Assembly (NCBI GenBank): GCA_946807835.1
Contig: OX327700.1
Span: forward strand, 20,682,001 to 20,746,000
DNA from: Ailanthus altissimus
Lineage: Eukaryota; Streptophyta; Magnoliopsida; Sapindales; Simaroubaceae
DNA: 64,000 nt
Reading direction: 5' to 3'
Under the pieces are notes generated by a model. The model was not told the DNA's origin, ran no database searches, and worked only from the letters and a program-made list of their open reading frames with translations. Below, one piece after another: positions 33,996 through 46,922 of the stretch (the first letter of the stretch is position 1; the number at the start of each line of letters is the position of its first letter). Made by a program: the position numbers and the translations under genes.

Positions 33996-34899
33996 AAATA
34001 GCTGTTACCCTATCATTTAGCAATTAACGTTCATGTTTTTTTTTAGACTTTGTTTAAAACAATTTTATAAAGAAGTTGGACTTCCACACACACGCGTGCA
34101 CATGTACACACATACACACACACACACACACATATAAAGAAATTTTAATTGTGAAACTCTAATAAATTAAACATTGCAAAAAGAATTAGAGGTGGGCATA
34201 AAAAATTGAAAATAAAAAATGAATTAAACCAAACTAGTCAGTTCAGTTCGATTTTTATGTCAAGAAAAACTTGTTTGGTGTTTTATTTTTTTTAAAAAAA
34301 GCTAAATAGTTTGATTCAATTTTTGAACAAAAAACTAAAATGGAACCAAAAGAATTGGTTATTAAATTTAACAAATCAAATTATTTAATTGAAATGCTAC
34401 ATGTTACACTTATATTAGATCTTAGAAAAAACTTATTTGAAACATTGGCCATACTAAATGACATGGAGATATATATATATATATATATCCTTAAATATGC
34501 AAAATTTCCAAACCCTAAAACACTTATAATTCTCGTCTCATATCTTAAAACCAAAAAAATTACAGGACTCAACTCTTTTGCCCAACACATCCATCTTTCC
34601 TCATTGTTCACTAGCAGCATCCACCACATAGTTTTAGCAATCAATTTTACTAAATAATCTATTTTAGCTTAAGACTTGAAAAGTAATTTATTTAAGGGTA
34701 AAAGACAACTGGACCCTCAAAGTTTCTTGAAAGTGATAGTTTACTTACCTTGGTTTTAAAAATATACAAATACACCTATCTCCATTAACTTTTTCTACAT
34801 GATCAAGTACAATACCCTATTGGACCATCACATGACACATCTCCTAATTTAACACTAAATTTATATTTTCACATCATTTCATGATAAGAGAAAGATTAT
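33996..34899. other. Non-coding junction with microsatellites
   Basis: Between the LINE and the Athila remnant. Contains a CA repeat (34113-34133), an AT repeat (34469-34489) and, at about 34190, TAGAGGTGGGCA. That sequence resembles the termini of plant hAT elements, but no opposite end was found. Bases 34695-34860 resemble non-coding transposon terminal sequence. No gene is supported. Confidence 0.4.
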
Positions 34900-36800
34900 G
34901 TAGACACATATCAAATAAATCATTGAAAACGGAGAAGTCGTCCATACATACCTCTAAAACATGCTCTGCTATGTTAGATAAAATTGCCATCATACAATGT
35001 TGAAAACTGGCTGGAGGATTTCAAAGTCCAAAATGCATCCTTTGAAAAGAAAAATTTCCATACGGACAAGTAAATGTGGTTTTCTTTTAATCTTTTATAG
35101 CTATGGCGATTTGATTATACCCTAAATACCTATCTAAGAAGCAATAATATTCATGGCCAACCAATATATCAAGCATTTAATCAATGAATTGCTATGAAAA
35201 GTGATCTTTGTGCGTAGCCTTGTTCAGCTTTCGATAGTCCATACATACTCTCCACTCTATTACTGTTCTTGCGGGAATAAACTCATTATTTTCATTGGTG
35301 ACCACAATCATTCCTTCCTTCTTTAGAAAACAATGAACTCGACTTACGCATGAGCAGTATAAGATCGAATAGATAATTCTAGCATTTGACCACTTGATGA
35401 TCTCTTTTAACTACTTCATTCATGATAGGATTAAGACACCATTGATGCTTTGCTGTGGCTTTGTGATTATCCTTCAACAAAATCTTATGCATGTAATAAG
35501 ATGGACTAATATATTTTATATCCACAATAGACCACTCCAATGCTTTCTTGTACTTTCTCAACACTCTAAGTAACTTTTCTTCTTATATGTCATCAAGAAT
35601 AGCATAAATAATAATAGGAAAAGTGAAAGATGTACTCAAGAAAGAATACTGTAGATGGCTTGGTAGAGATTTGAGTTTCATTGTTGATGGTTCTTCTATA
35701 AATGGCTTGATATGAGGCTTTGTCAAATCGAGGGGAGTATTCAATAAATGCATATATTTATAGGCTTCTTATATTTTCAAATTAGTCTTATAAACAACAA
35801 CGACTTCTAGTAAGTCATTAATAGCGTTCTTTCCAAATGTTTCATTGACTTCACTATCTACCACATCAATGTTAAAACATTTTTTTGCTTCACTTGAAAA
35901 CTTCATTGCCTTGAAAGTATTAAAAGCCACCTCATGGTCTTAGACTCTCAATGTAAGCTCTTTATTTTTTTACATCTATGTGTGTTCTGCCTGTGCCCAA
36001 GAATCGTCTTCCAAGAATAATAGAAATTTCACGATCATTTTCTATATAAAAATAATAATAAAATTCGTTGGGAAAATAAATTTGTCTAATTTAACAAGCA
36101 CATCCTCAACTATCCACCACGAATAAGTAAAAGACCTACTAGCTAGCTACAAAGTGATAGTAATAAGTTTTATTGCCCCAAACCCAGCTTTCTAAATATG
36201 CACCCAAATCATATAAATCATTATCAAAAATTGCTCACTAATAGTGCAAGGAATGGTAAAGCTCTCATGATCTTTTAACAATAATGGCAACTTCTTTTGA
36301 AGGCTGGCACTACATCCCTTAGTAAGGGTAATTATTTTAAAGTTCCCAAGCTTCTTTTCTTGGATAAAATATCCTTTATGAACTTGACATAACTAGGCAT
36401 TTACTCTAAAGCTTCAACAAAAGGGATGCTGATGTAAAGCTTGTTGAACAACTCTAAAAACTTTAAAAAGTACAGGTCAAGTTTCTTTTTCTGAAATTAC
36501 TAGGGAAATGGTAGAGGCAGATTGTAAGGTATAGGAGTGCTTGAATTTAGCCTAGTTAAATCTGGTAACAAAGTCTCTTCATTAATAGTCTCTTTACTCA
36601 AAGTCTTCTCATCCTCAATTTCATTCAGTTTCTCAACTTCTTGCTACACCTCATTGCCATTCCTTAGTGTGATTACCTTACATTGCTATTTTACATCTCT
36701 TTTTAGATTAACTTTTATGTTGTTAAGCAATATTCCTTGGGGATGATTATTAATGGCATTAGTTGTCCTAATTGTGTCTAAAAAAATCTCATGGTTTTTG
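34900..36800 (-). pseudogene. Athila-type pol remnant (protease and RT)
   Basis: On the minus strand at 35379-35564 the Athila RT entry block is readable (KKALEWSIVDIKYISPS, then MHKILL). The catalytic loop MDDFSVF lies at 34925-34945 with both aspartates. RNase H and integrase are absent: the sequence is truncated near 34900. In between, stops and frameshifts are common. Bases 35600-36800 should hold the protease and the gag-pol linker and are readable only in pieces. Confidence 0.7.
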
Positions 36801-37943
36801 AAGTATAACATAATTCTTTGCCATATACTAAATAATCATCTCCTTAAGTGATGGCTTTTTCTCTTATTGGTTGCATTGGCCTTCTAAATAAAGTTAGACC
36901 TTGGTTATTATTATACCATGAGAAATTTGGATGATTCTTCCAACTTGGATTATAAAAGTTGTAATAGGGGTTGTTTTATTACCTATTGAAATTGGCAACA
37001 TATTGTGCAGACTCAACATTAAGGTGGCATTGGCTACTTCTATGATTTTCACCATAATTTTTACAAGTTGTAAACTATCAAACCCCTAATGAATCAAATG
37101 TTTTGGACAAAATATTAACTTGGTTAGTTAAGGTTGCAATTGCTTCTAATTCATTAATACATCGCCCTCTTCAGATTTAACCTCTCCAAAGGCCATTAAT
37201 ATTTATTTATTTCCATCTCTTCTAACAATACGAATGCTTCATCAGTAGATTTTCCTATCAATGCACCACCTACTATTGCATTTATTATGTTTCTTAAATG
37301 TCTTATCAATCCATTGTAAAAAGTTTACACCAATAACCACTTCGAAATCCCATGGTGTAAATATCTCTCATTAATTCTTTATAATGCTCTCAAGACTTAT
37401 AAAGAGACTTATTATCATACTGCACAATCAAAGTGATGTTATTTCTCAATTTAACAGTCTTTGTTAGATGGAAGAATTTTGCTTGAAACTTTAGAGCCAA
37501 AACATCCTAAGTCATGATTGATCTAATTGGCAAGGAATTCAACCAACTCATCCCTTTATCTCGATTAAGAAAGGAAATAGTCGTAGGTGAATTGCATCAT
37601 TCGAAGCTCTATTATGCTTAAAAATATTGCAAATCTCCAGAAAGTTCACAATATGTTGGTTTGATCCCTCAAGCTACACTATACTCTAAATCATCTAAAA
37701 AACAATAGCTGGCTTGGGCTCATAATTATTGGTTTGAATAGTAGGTTATTGAATGCGTGAACTGCTACCATCAATTAATGGTATTGTATAATCATGCAAA
37801 AAATTTGCATTGCTTACATTTGAGTGATCTTCCATTGTTGGTTGAGGTTTTAACGACTGATTCCTTGCTTTAAGAATTTCCATTAAAGTCCTCTTGATTT
37901 CAAGATTAAACGTAATAGTCTCAAAGCTTCTTAAACGTCTCAT
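36801..37943 (-). pseudogene. Athila-type gag remnant
   Basis: After the start-proximal open segment (37746-37943), the minus strand contains a NNYEPKPAI-like block, then IVNFLEICNIFKHN and AIHLRLFPF. This is the signature of Athila gag and the related retrotransposon gag domain. Stops break it throughout. It lies just inside the primer-binding site and 5' LTR on its right. Confidence 0.75.
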
Positions 37944-38040
37944 GCACTACGAAGGAGTACATGAGAATAATAAAAGGAAATTAAAAGTTTGAATTAATTT
38001 TAAAGTAATTGAGATTAATATTAACAAAAATAAAATAAAG

Positions 38041-38058
38041 TACCCAACAATGGCACCA
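38041..38058 (-). promoter_or_regulatory. Primer-binding site of the minus-strand Athila element
   Basis: The reverse complement reads TGGTGCCATTGTTGGGTA, a mutated version of the TGGCGCCGTTGCCGGGGA-type site of Athila elements. It lies 6 bases from the LTR. Confidence 0.7.
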
Positions 38059-38064
38059 AAAATT

Positions 38065-39431
38065 TGTTATAAAATTTCTAATGCAAGTGCACATATCGAA
38101 ATAAATAATATAATGATGAATATAGTATAGTTCCTACGAGAACTTGCTATTATAATTTTGCTAAGTACTAACCTATATTAGTTCTCAATTTATCCAAATG
38201 ACCAATTAAAAAAATTGTAGAATTTAAATAAAAAATAAAGATAAAGATAAATGGGGTTTAAGGAGCAAAATTAAAGATAAACTTAAGTTTTCAATATTCA
38301 CTCTACAATTTGTCTAATTTACTAATTCCCCTTTTTAAATCAATTATTCAATTAGAATTATCAACCAAGAATCCTAATTTACCTTCAAGCCTCTTCTGAT
38401 GGTTAAATTGGAATATCCTTTTTAATTAACTCACTATATTCCTATATGAATTAAATGAAAAAAGAAGTTTAAGTTCTCTTTAATAGTTGCATATGTCATG
38501 TAAATATATTCCTACCTTACATGAACTCATCATAACGATCAATGATCATATGTTATTTTATCAATGGTCGAACCCTAAAATCCATTTTGTAAGTTCATTA
38601 AGGTTATCTAAACAATCTAGATGGTAATTAAGATTCAAAAACTATTAAATACAAGATAAAATAAATATTTCAATTATTGAATAATATAAATCAAAGAGGT
38701 AAATATAATTTAAACTACATGTAGCATCCAATTATAACCCTAGAAAATATATTTAATTCATGATGAAATTAAAGTATATCAGATTCAATATCATAGAGAA
38801 AATAAAAAAACAAAGAAAAGATTAAGAGAAAAGATTCAAATAGACTATGTTGCTTCTATTCTCCAATCTTTAATCTCTTCTTCTTTTTTACTATTCTTAA
38901 TGTTATTCCTCTCTCTAAACTCTCTAAAATCTACTCTAGACTCTCAAAAGATTTCTCTCCTTAAAATTTCCTTTTGACCTTTATTTATAGGCTTTCATCT
39001 TCAAGTTAGGGTAAAATTATGAGTTCAAGTCAACTTAGAACTCAAGTTCTAGTTACCTTGCTTCCTAGCATTATAGCGCTAGCTTAATACTGTTCCACCA
39101 CGGCCTTGCTTTTGAGCATTGTGACACCAGGTTTCTACCAAAACAGGCGCTACAACGCCAACTCTCAGTGCTGCAGCCTTGAGTTTTTTACTTTAATCTA
39201 ATTTTTTCCCTTCTTTCATTGTAGCTTCACTTCTTAGGGCTGCAGTGCTAAGCTTTGATCCTATTTGACATTTTCACCTTCTTTTCCTCGAATTTTTAAC
39301 CTAATAGCTCTATTGGCTTTAAACCTATAAAATGACCCAAAAAATGCGTAAAAGGCCTACTAATCATGCTTAGAATTAACATCTGTCAAGCTTAAGGAAG
39401 CTAAAATAATGAGTATAAAATAAACCAATCA
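38065..39431 (-). repeat. 5' LTR of the minus-strand Athila element
   Basis: 1367 bp. On the minus strand it starts at a decayed TGATT and ends TTTTATAACA. It aligns in reverse complement with the plus-strand LTR at 40541-41420, for example at CTAAGCATGATTA/CTAAGCATGGTTA. It carries GTGCTGCAGCC-type repeats near 39120-39260. Confidence 0.75.
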
Positions 39432-41420
39432 ATGAGAGATTGATCAGAAAAAATCCTCCATCACTTTACATAACCTAAAGAAAAGAACACAGGAGTCAAG
39501 CCGAGGACTTTAAATCAAGTTCTTTTAAGGAGGCAACCCAAGTATTTTCTAGTAATTTCCATTCGAAATTTAAATTAAAAAAAAAAACCAAAAGTCAGTG
39601 TTGCAGCACCTAAGATTGGTGTTGCAGTGCCAACTTAGCCGAATTAGATAGAAAGCTGGCATTACAACACAAAGAGTTAGGGCCTCAGTCCCCTGGTAGG
39701 TAGAAAGGCAGCATCATAACTTTACCCTACAAGGCTGCGGCGCCAAAACAATAGCAGTTTTCTTAAAAACCTAGGTCATAGCATTACAACATCGAGATTC
39801 CAATGCCGCAGTGCTGAGTCTTAAAGGCCCGTTGAAGACGATAGAGAGAACAATACCAACTTTACACCATAATTTACTAGTGAATTATGCAGATTATTAA
39901 ACTTATGGAGTAAGGAGTGGGATGAAGAATTAGTTGTGGGCTTTGTTTGTTCTTAAAAAAGAAGAATAAAGAAATAATAGATTATAAAGTTTACTATACC
40001 TATAATTATAAATAAATAAAAAGATCAAAAGGGGTTGAAAAGACTCAATTTTAGGATTGTAGTGGCTTAATTATTCAATGAAAAAAGAAGGAGAAACAAA
40101 GTTCAACATAGAAAGTTGAGGAATAAGTTTGTTGCAATCATTGTAAGAGTGTGTGTTTATAGTGTGAAATTGAGCTGATAATTATTGATTGTGTGTGTAT
40201 CTATATTAATAGAGAGTGGTATGAAAGGAAGGCATATAAAATGCAATAAAAATATTTTAGAGACAAATTTTTCGAATACTTGTGTGCATAAACTAATCCG
40301 CATGCGAGGAACTAATGAGAATGATTGTGCACATACACCAAGTGAATCAAATGTGTGATAAGACTAGTGCTTGGATTGACATTCTAAACTTTTATGATGT
40401 TTAAAGTTTTTCTTGAGTTATAAACTATATGCAATCTTTGAGACGATTTATTAGCATTAATTAAAATATTATTGCTTTTCTAGTTTTTAATTTTCTTTTT
40501 TTTGCTCGAGGACAAGCAAATTGTTAAGTTTAGAGGAGTTTGATAAGTGTATTTTTACACTTATTATTTAGTTTTCTTAGATTTGACATTTGTAATGCTA
40601 AGCATGGTTATTAGGCTTTTTTTATATATATTTTTTTATTATTTTCTAAGTTTGAAGCCAATGGAGTTATTGGGTTAAAATTCTAAGGAAAACAAGGCAA
40701 GATAGTAAAATTAGAATCAAAGCTCATACCACAGCCTTAGAAAGTGAAGCTGCAATGTTAAAAAAAGCCAAAAATTAAATTGAAGTAAAAAACGCAAGGT
40801 CACGGCACTGTCTATCACAATTGCAGCATTGATGTCACAGTTAGTGGAACTGTATTGAGCCAGCATCATAACGCTAGCTATTGGTATTTGAGTCATAAAA
40901 TTTTCTTTTTTAGATTGGAAATTAACCCTAAACTACAAGGAAAACCTATAAATAGAAGGCAAATGGCCTATTTCAAAGGAGAGTAGATTTTAAAGAGTTT
41001 AGAAAGAAGAAGAATATCAAAGAGAGTAAAAAAGAAAATGAGACTGAAGATTAGAGTCTGGAGTGTGAAAGTGACATAGTTTATTTCTTTTCCTTAATGT
41101 TCTATTCTCTTAATGATGTTGTACCTGATATACTTTGAGTTTCTTAATTCCATCATGAACTAAATTTATTTTTCAGAGTAACAAAGGAATTTATGCATAT
41201 AGTTTGAATTCTAATTTCCTCTTTGATATGTATTATTCATTGAATAAATTATTTGTTCTATCTTCTTTTTAACACTTTTTAGATTCTTGATGACCATCTA
41301 GATTGATTAAATAACCTTTATAAACTTCGAAAAAGGATTTTAGGTTTAGATGTAATAACATATAATCATTGATTGCCATAATGAGTTCATGTAAGATAGA
41401 AATATACTTACATGACTTAT
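39432..41420 (+). mobile_element. 3' end of a plus-strand Athila element (untranslated region and LTR)
   Basis: Begins in Athila 3' non-coding sequence, with GGAGGCAACCCAAGT near 39530, the typical post-coding motif. It runs to the lineage's polypurine region (GCTCGAGGACAAGCAAA, then AAGTTTAGAGGAG; 40504-40540). The 3' LTR starts at 40541 (TGATAAGTGTATTTT) and is interrupted at 41420 before its end. It sits back to back with the minus-strand Athila LTR, so two different elements or an inverted one are joined at 39431/39432. Confidence 0.7.
40541..41420 (+). repeat. Athila 3' LTR, truncated
   Basis: Matches the reverse complement of 38065-39431 up to the ATGACTTAT block. There another LTR-like start (TGATAAGTGTATTTTATA) abuts it. 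Confidence 0.7.
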
Positions 41421-41834
41421 TGATAAGTGTATTTTATATATAATATTTTGACTCTCTTAACGTAATTATTGTTTAATATAAGACACTCTCTTAATGTAAT
41501 TATTGTTTAATATAAGTATGAATATGTGTCTTTTTATGTGTATTATAGTTATTTTATAAGTTTCAACAAAACAGTGCAATAGAAGAGCAAAAATGAAGAA
41601 ATGGGCAAAAAAGTCATTTTCACATGCTCAAGTTATGACCAAAGATCTCAAGCCGTGACTCCAGAGTATAAATTAAAAGACAAGTCAAAACCTATAGGCT
41701 AAGGAACCTAGAAGTCAAGCCATAGCGCCGGTCACCCTAGGCCACGGGGCTAGCACAATTTCAAACCTAAGTCATGGGGCCAAGTACTTCTAGAAGATCC
41801 TCTAACCATTTCTCTTCTTTCGTTCCAAAAATTT
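41421..41834 (+). repeat. Second Athila-like LTR fragment
   Basis: Starts TGATAAGTGTATTTTATA with an immediate ~33-bp tandem duplication (GACTCTCTTAACGTAATTATTG and its copy). It includes GCGCCGGTCACC-type GC-rich motifs. It breaks off where the second Tat element's integrase remnant begins. Confidence 0.5.
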
Positions 41835-41849
41835 CCTTAATATAATTAC

Positions 41850-42330
41850 TATTGTTCAATTGGCTACTTCTGCTTACTTGTTACCCTAGAGGTAGCTACG
41901 GGGAAAAGAACTTCTGCTAGATCTTAAACTTATTATAGAATAAAGTGACTACAAAGCTGACAAATTACTTTCAATTGTCACACATTAGTACTTGTGGCAT
42001 TTCAAACATGGTGAATATGTTTTGCCATATAAAATCTTTTATTTCTGCTTTTGTAATATTATTTTAAGCTTCTATTTTCACCCACTTTATGAAGTAAGTT
42101 TTTACTAAGAGTATGAATCACTTCTCTCTACTTGCAATATAGAGGGGTTCTATGATATCCATCCCATATTGTATAAAAGGCCAGGGATTGAAAACTGTAT
42201 TTAGGTTCTTTGCTAGTAGATGGATGAGTATGGCATGTTTCTGGCATTTTTCGCACTTCTTTACAAATTCAAAGGTTCATTTTTTAAGGAAGGCTAGAAA
42301 TATCCTTGTCTCAGAGTTTTATATGTAAGG
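41850..42330 (-). pseudogene. Tat integrase N-terminal and core remnant
   Basis: The minus strand shows the end of the HHCC zinc-binding module (a KCQKHA-like step), WPFIQYGMDI, which supplies the first catalytic Asp, and KDFIWQNIFTMF. Then comes an MCDN step where the second catalytic Asp is expected. Several frame changes interrupt it. Confidence 0.6.
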
Positions 42331-42797
42331 ACCCCTCAATTGGAATGGTTCCTACATATCCCTTCATGTATTTTCTCAAATATTTTCCTTCCGTTGTGAA
42401 CTAGAACACATCACATCATGTAACTCTAAAAAAATGTCACTTGTATAATTGTCCACCTATGAGAGTGAACCAACTAGCTTTACTCTGCAACTTCTTTGCT
42501 TCTTTTTTATCTATAGAAAACTGTCAATCTTTCAAGTAATTAACATAGGGTGTTATCCAGTTATTGGAAGTGGTTATCATCCATTAAATCTTGAGATTTC
42601 ATGTCCTCCTCATCTTCATTAGTAGTGGTTTTGGCTATAATTATAAGTGAAATTTTTCTGGTTAGCAGATGTTCTACTATAGAAGCTTCTTTGGCAACTT
42701 TGCCTACTTTTATATTCTGTTCTTGGGGAATCTAAGAGATGGTTACTTCTTGAAAGTGTTCGGCTATTCTCTTTGCCTTTACGAGTATAATTTTCAT

Positions 42798-43060
42798 TTA
42801 TTCTTCCTTGGAGATGTAATCTTTATTCCATTGGGAAGTAACCACAGTAAATTTTGTATAGATTTCAAGTTTCCTGACCATTAGTAGTCGAGCCAACATT
42901 AATCCTTTAATTAATTCTTCATATTCGGCCTTATTATTTAAAGTAAGAGATTGAAGTTTTACTGTGTGTTCTAGCATGATTCCATCTAGGCTTTTGATTT
43001 TGACTCCTAGACTAGCTCTTCTGCTATTGGATGCTCCGTTGATCTTCACTTTTCAGCTTC
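42798..43060 (-). pseudogene. Tat RNase H domain fragment
   Basis: An open 83-codon segment containing NGASNSRRASLGV and LNNKAEYEELIKGLMLAR. This is the Tat RNase H pattern, with the catalytic Glu of the AEYE motif retained. The first catalytic Asp (usual DGASN) has become Asn. Belongs to the second Tat element. Confidence 0.75.
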
Positions 43061-43769
43061 TTCTAATTTTGTGAGATTTGGAAGCAAAGTGTCATTTTGT
43101 ACTTCAAGCTTGCATTCTAGCAGAAAGTTCGTTATTGCCCACCAATTTATTATTAATCTTAGTTGGAAGTCGATATCTAAATGAATTACTCACATGCATC
43201 TTGGTTACTCTCCCCACTACATTTAGTCTAGATAAGATCCATTTGAGAGGGTATAAAGTGTGCACTATAATTTAGTGAGCTTCGAAATGGTGGTAGAGTT
43301 TGTCTTTAGCATGTACAAAGGTAAGGACAAGTTTTTATATTGCTGAATACTTAGTTTCTGCTTTTAAAAGAACTTTGTTAGTGTAAAAGATGAGTTTTTG
43401 TTGACCGTTTTATTTCTTAAATAATGTTGCACTAACTGATACTAAGGAAACTATGAGATAAATTGTCTCAGTATTGTTTTAATTTTTGTAATGCTTCTGT
43501 CTGTTCTGGTCCTTATAGGTTCCTATTTTTTTGCTTTGATAGCTTGTAAGAAAGGCCTGCATTTATCTAATATCCATGAAATGAATCTGCTTAGATCAGT
43601 TACTCTTTCAGTTAGGATATGAACTTTTTAGGTGTAATGGATTTTAAAACCTAAACTTGTGTTGGATTAGCTTATATTCCTCTTATGCTTACGATATATC
43701 TCATGAAGGTTTTTGATGATATACTGAAAATGCATTTAGCTAGGTTCATGTGCATTTTGTACTTTTTGT

Positions 43770-44260
43770 AAGTCAATGATGTGGTCTTCAAATTTTTAAC
43801 TTTTAATTATTGTATCATCGATGTATGCTTTTACGATTTTACCTAAGAGTTTTCCAAAGACTTTGCTTACTAATCTTTAGAAGATAGCTTATGCATTCTT
43901 TAATCTAAATGGCATTACCTTGTAACAGTAGATTTTGCATTTAGTTATGAAACTTGTCTTTTCCTTGTCTTGTTTAGCCATCATAATCTGATTGTATCCA
44001 TTATAGGCATCTAAGAATGATTGCCTTTCATATCTGTTTGTTAAGTCCACCATTTGATCGATTTTTAAAAGCAGGAAAGAATTTTTTGGTATAGCTTTGT
44101 TCAGGTTAGTGTAATATGTGCATACCCTCAATTTTCCATTCTTCTTTCCTACTACTACTACATTGGAGAACCACTTTGGATAGCTTATTTCCTGTACAAA
44201 GCCTATTTCTAGCAATCTATCTACTTCGTTACTTGTTATTTTATTTCATTTATGAGTGAA
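43770..44260 (-). pseudogene. Tat reverse transcriptase fragment
   Basis: The open segment 43889-44215 encodes the fingers and palm: EISYPKWFSNVVVVGKKNGK, the NLNKAIPK block, SFLDAYNGYNQI with the first catalytic Asp, and VMPFRLKNA. The catalytic loop YIDD follows after a frame change at 43814-43825. Residues match the Tat lineage closely, but stops separate the parts. Confidence 0.8.
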
Positions 44261-44299
44261 TCGTTGTTATTTTTATCAAACTAGTTTGAAGTCCTTCCT

Positions 44300-46900
44300 A
44301 ATGTTTAATTTCTAGCACATTACTTCTAGATATATCTTGATCATGTCCTTATATGACTAGGTAAAGGATATGCTTCAATAGTTAAATCATAATTTCTCTT
44401 TCTCCTCTGGCTATGTTAATGCTAAGGGGGACTTTTTTATCAAGGCCTACAAGGTTTAAGATTACTTCTTCAGTTTTCTCGATAATGGGTGGTGTGTATT
44501 TATTTCTGGAAGAAGTCTTTTTGGCCATCGATCATGTAATTGCTATTAAGAAGGTGGGTTTACCCACGAAAGAGTGAAAGTTGCTCTTTGGTTTATTCAT
44601 TTGTTTTTCTGAAAGTTCTTGTTGCTTTTGTGCTTTTGGATGTTTTCTTTAGTTGTTTAAATGTCTCCAAGGAATTGACATAGCATTTCTTTGCTTTGAC
44701 TTATTCAACTTTGATGTTAACTATCTAAATTCTAGTGGCTGATACATATATAACTACTTGATGCAATGTAAAGGGACAACTTCCATGTAATGAATCTAGA
44801 AGAGTTTGGCTATAGCGTCGTAGGCTGTAGGTGCTTTGACCACCAAATAATGAACTTACAACCACTTCTTGGTTGCAATAATAGGTCAAGTTATTATGCC
44901 TTTGACTTGTACTATACCTCCCCCCAAAGGCAATTAACTTTGTGTTACATCCCCTAACCTTTTTTTTGTCTAGTTAAATCCATTAAATGCTTTCCAAAAT
45001 AAGATATCGGCACTGCTTCCCCCATCTACTAAAATTCTTCAGATGATAGTTCCTTTTATGTTTAAACTAATAACTAAAGAGTCTAAATGTGGCATCATTA
45101 GATCTGTAAAGTCTTCTTGAGAAAATTTTATTTTCCCAAGTTCTAAGTGATAGACAGAGTTGCAAAAGTTTCCCTGATTCTGCATCTTTGGACTTTGGTT
45201 GCTCTTTTGAATAATGGTCTCTATCTCCCATCTTTTTCTTCCTTCTCAAGTGGTCTGCCTTGGACTATGTTTACATGGAACTAATTTATAATTCTTGTGA
45301 ATAAAGCTTTTATGGAGTCCTCAGTAGGTATTCCATCTTACGGGTCTTCTACTATAGAAAGTATGCTTTCATCTTCTTCCTTAAGTACTGGCTCCGCGAA
45401 TTCTTCTTTTAGTCTCTATTTGCTTCATTTTTCTGCTTCGTGCTCTTCTTCTAGATAGGTGAAGTCAAATAGAGAACTGTGAATGGAATTTAATATCAAT
45501 AGTATTTCTTCTTCTTCATTCTCTTTATCTTTCTTTATAGTATTATTAGGTTCTATTATTGGTTCTATGGCTTGTTTGGTGCCTAAATTTACTTTATATG
45601 CTAATAAATGCCTATTTTTCATGAGGTTATGAATTTGGAACTTTAAGTCTTAGCAACCCTGGATGGTGTGTTCAAAGATTTCAGAATTTTTTAGAAACCT
45701 AGATCCATAGAAACAACCAAAGCATAAAAATTAGTTCTAAAAAATATTTTTAGAAATCTTCTAATCAAGAGAGGAATAGTTATGAAATAAAAGCCTAAGG
45801 GACTCTATGAACCATTATGAGGCTGTTTTCTGTAACCTTCTTTCTTAGATGAGTTTCCTTCCTTCTGAGTTGTTATTATGAAATCTTTTTGTGGCACCTT
45901 ACTCTTCTTCATTGCGTATCCATTGCTCTAATTTTTGGTTAATTAGTTTGAAAGAAGTAAAATTCTTCTAAACAAGGTATATTTAGTAGAGGATAGATGG
46001 TCTAACAACTTTTCAATATGCTTGGGCAGCTATCTTAATGTCATACCTCCTATGTTTAATGAGTTCGCAATTGAATTGATTGAGAAAGCTTTGAATTGAT
46101 TCATTATCCCCATGCTTTATAAGGAAAAGATCCAAGGTTTTTCCCTTCTTCTTTCGATTTTGGATGTACTTTGTGATGAAATGGGTTGTCAATTTTTTGA
46201 AAGAAGATATTGAGTTCTTTTTTATCCCTAGAACTAAACTTGAGCCGGATATTTCAAACTTAATAGAAAGGTAATGCAGTTTAAAGGCTCATTTTATACA
46301 TGCATTATCATCCTGGAGTTGAAGTGGAATATATGTTCTTCGAGATCCCAAGTTCTATCAAACAAGAGGAAGTTGGGTATATGGAACTTGTTTTTTCTCT
46401 CTATCATTCTTATAACATCAATAAAATGATCCTATTTGGCTTTCTTTGCTAAGGCCATCCCATCTTCAGTGGTTTTTTTTATGTTTTTTTTTTGAATCTT
46501 TGCGTACAATTCGCTCACCTCTTTTAGAATATAGGCCCTTACATCATCTCTAACTAGCTTTCTAATGACTTCTAGAGTAGGTTCCTTTAATCCCGTGTTG
46601 TGTCTTTTCTAGGGTTTTCTTGGGAACCCTTATTTTTTAGGTTTATTTGTGCCTGTTGTTTTAAGTTGAATCATCTTCAAGGTCATCATGTTGCTCTTCG
46701 TTTACTTTTATTGCCATGATCTTATCTTGTAACTCTTGATTCTCTCTTTTGGTTTCTTCTAGCTACTTGAAATCTTTGATAGGATATCTATCATCTTGGC
46801 AATAATTTTATTTCCCAAAACTATTATCTTTGTGTTGCAGATCCTTCGTTTAGGTTTTTCATCTTAGTGTTTGGTGTCAAAAAGTCTGTTTTGTTCCTTT
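44300..46900 (-). pseudogene. Tat gag and protease region, decayed
   Basis: Located between the reverse transcriptase and the primer-binding site. Short open pieces (45067-45249 and 45425-45622) are highly charged, as in the gag/protease linker. Gag matches are too weak to mark domain limits. Assigned mainly by position. Confidence 0.5.
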
Positions 46901-46907
46901 AAAGACT

Positions 46908-46922
46908 TTTCCACAGACAACA
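46908..46922 (-). promoter_or_regulatory. Primer-binding site of the second Tat element
   Basis: The reverse complement of 46906-46924 contains GTTGTCTGTGGAAAAG, corresponding to the CGTCTGTGGGAA part of the Tat primer site. It adjoins the LTR. Confidence 0.55.

Noticed and set aside
34190..34340. TAGAGGTGGGCA followed by repeated AAACC-like sequence, resembling a hAT terminus
   Set aside because: Only one end is visible; no matching inverted end or 8-bp target duplication was found nearby.
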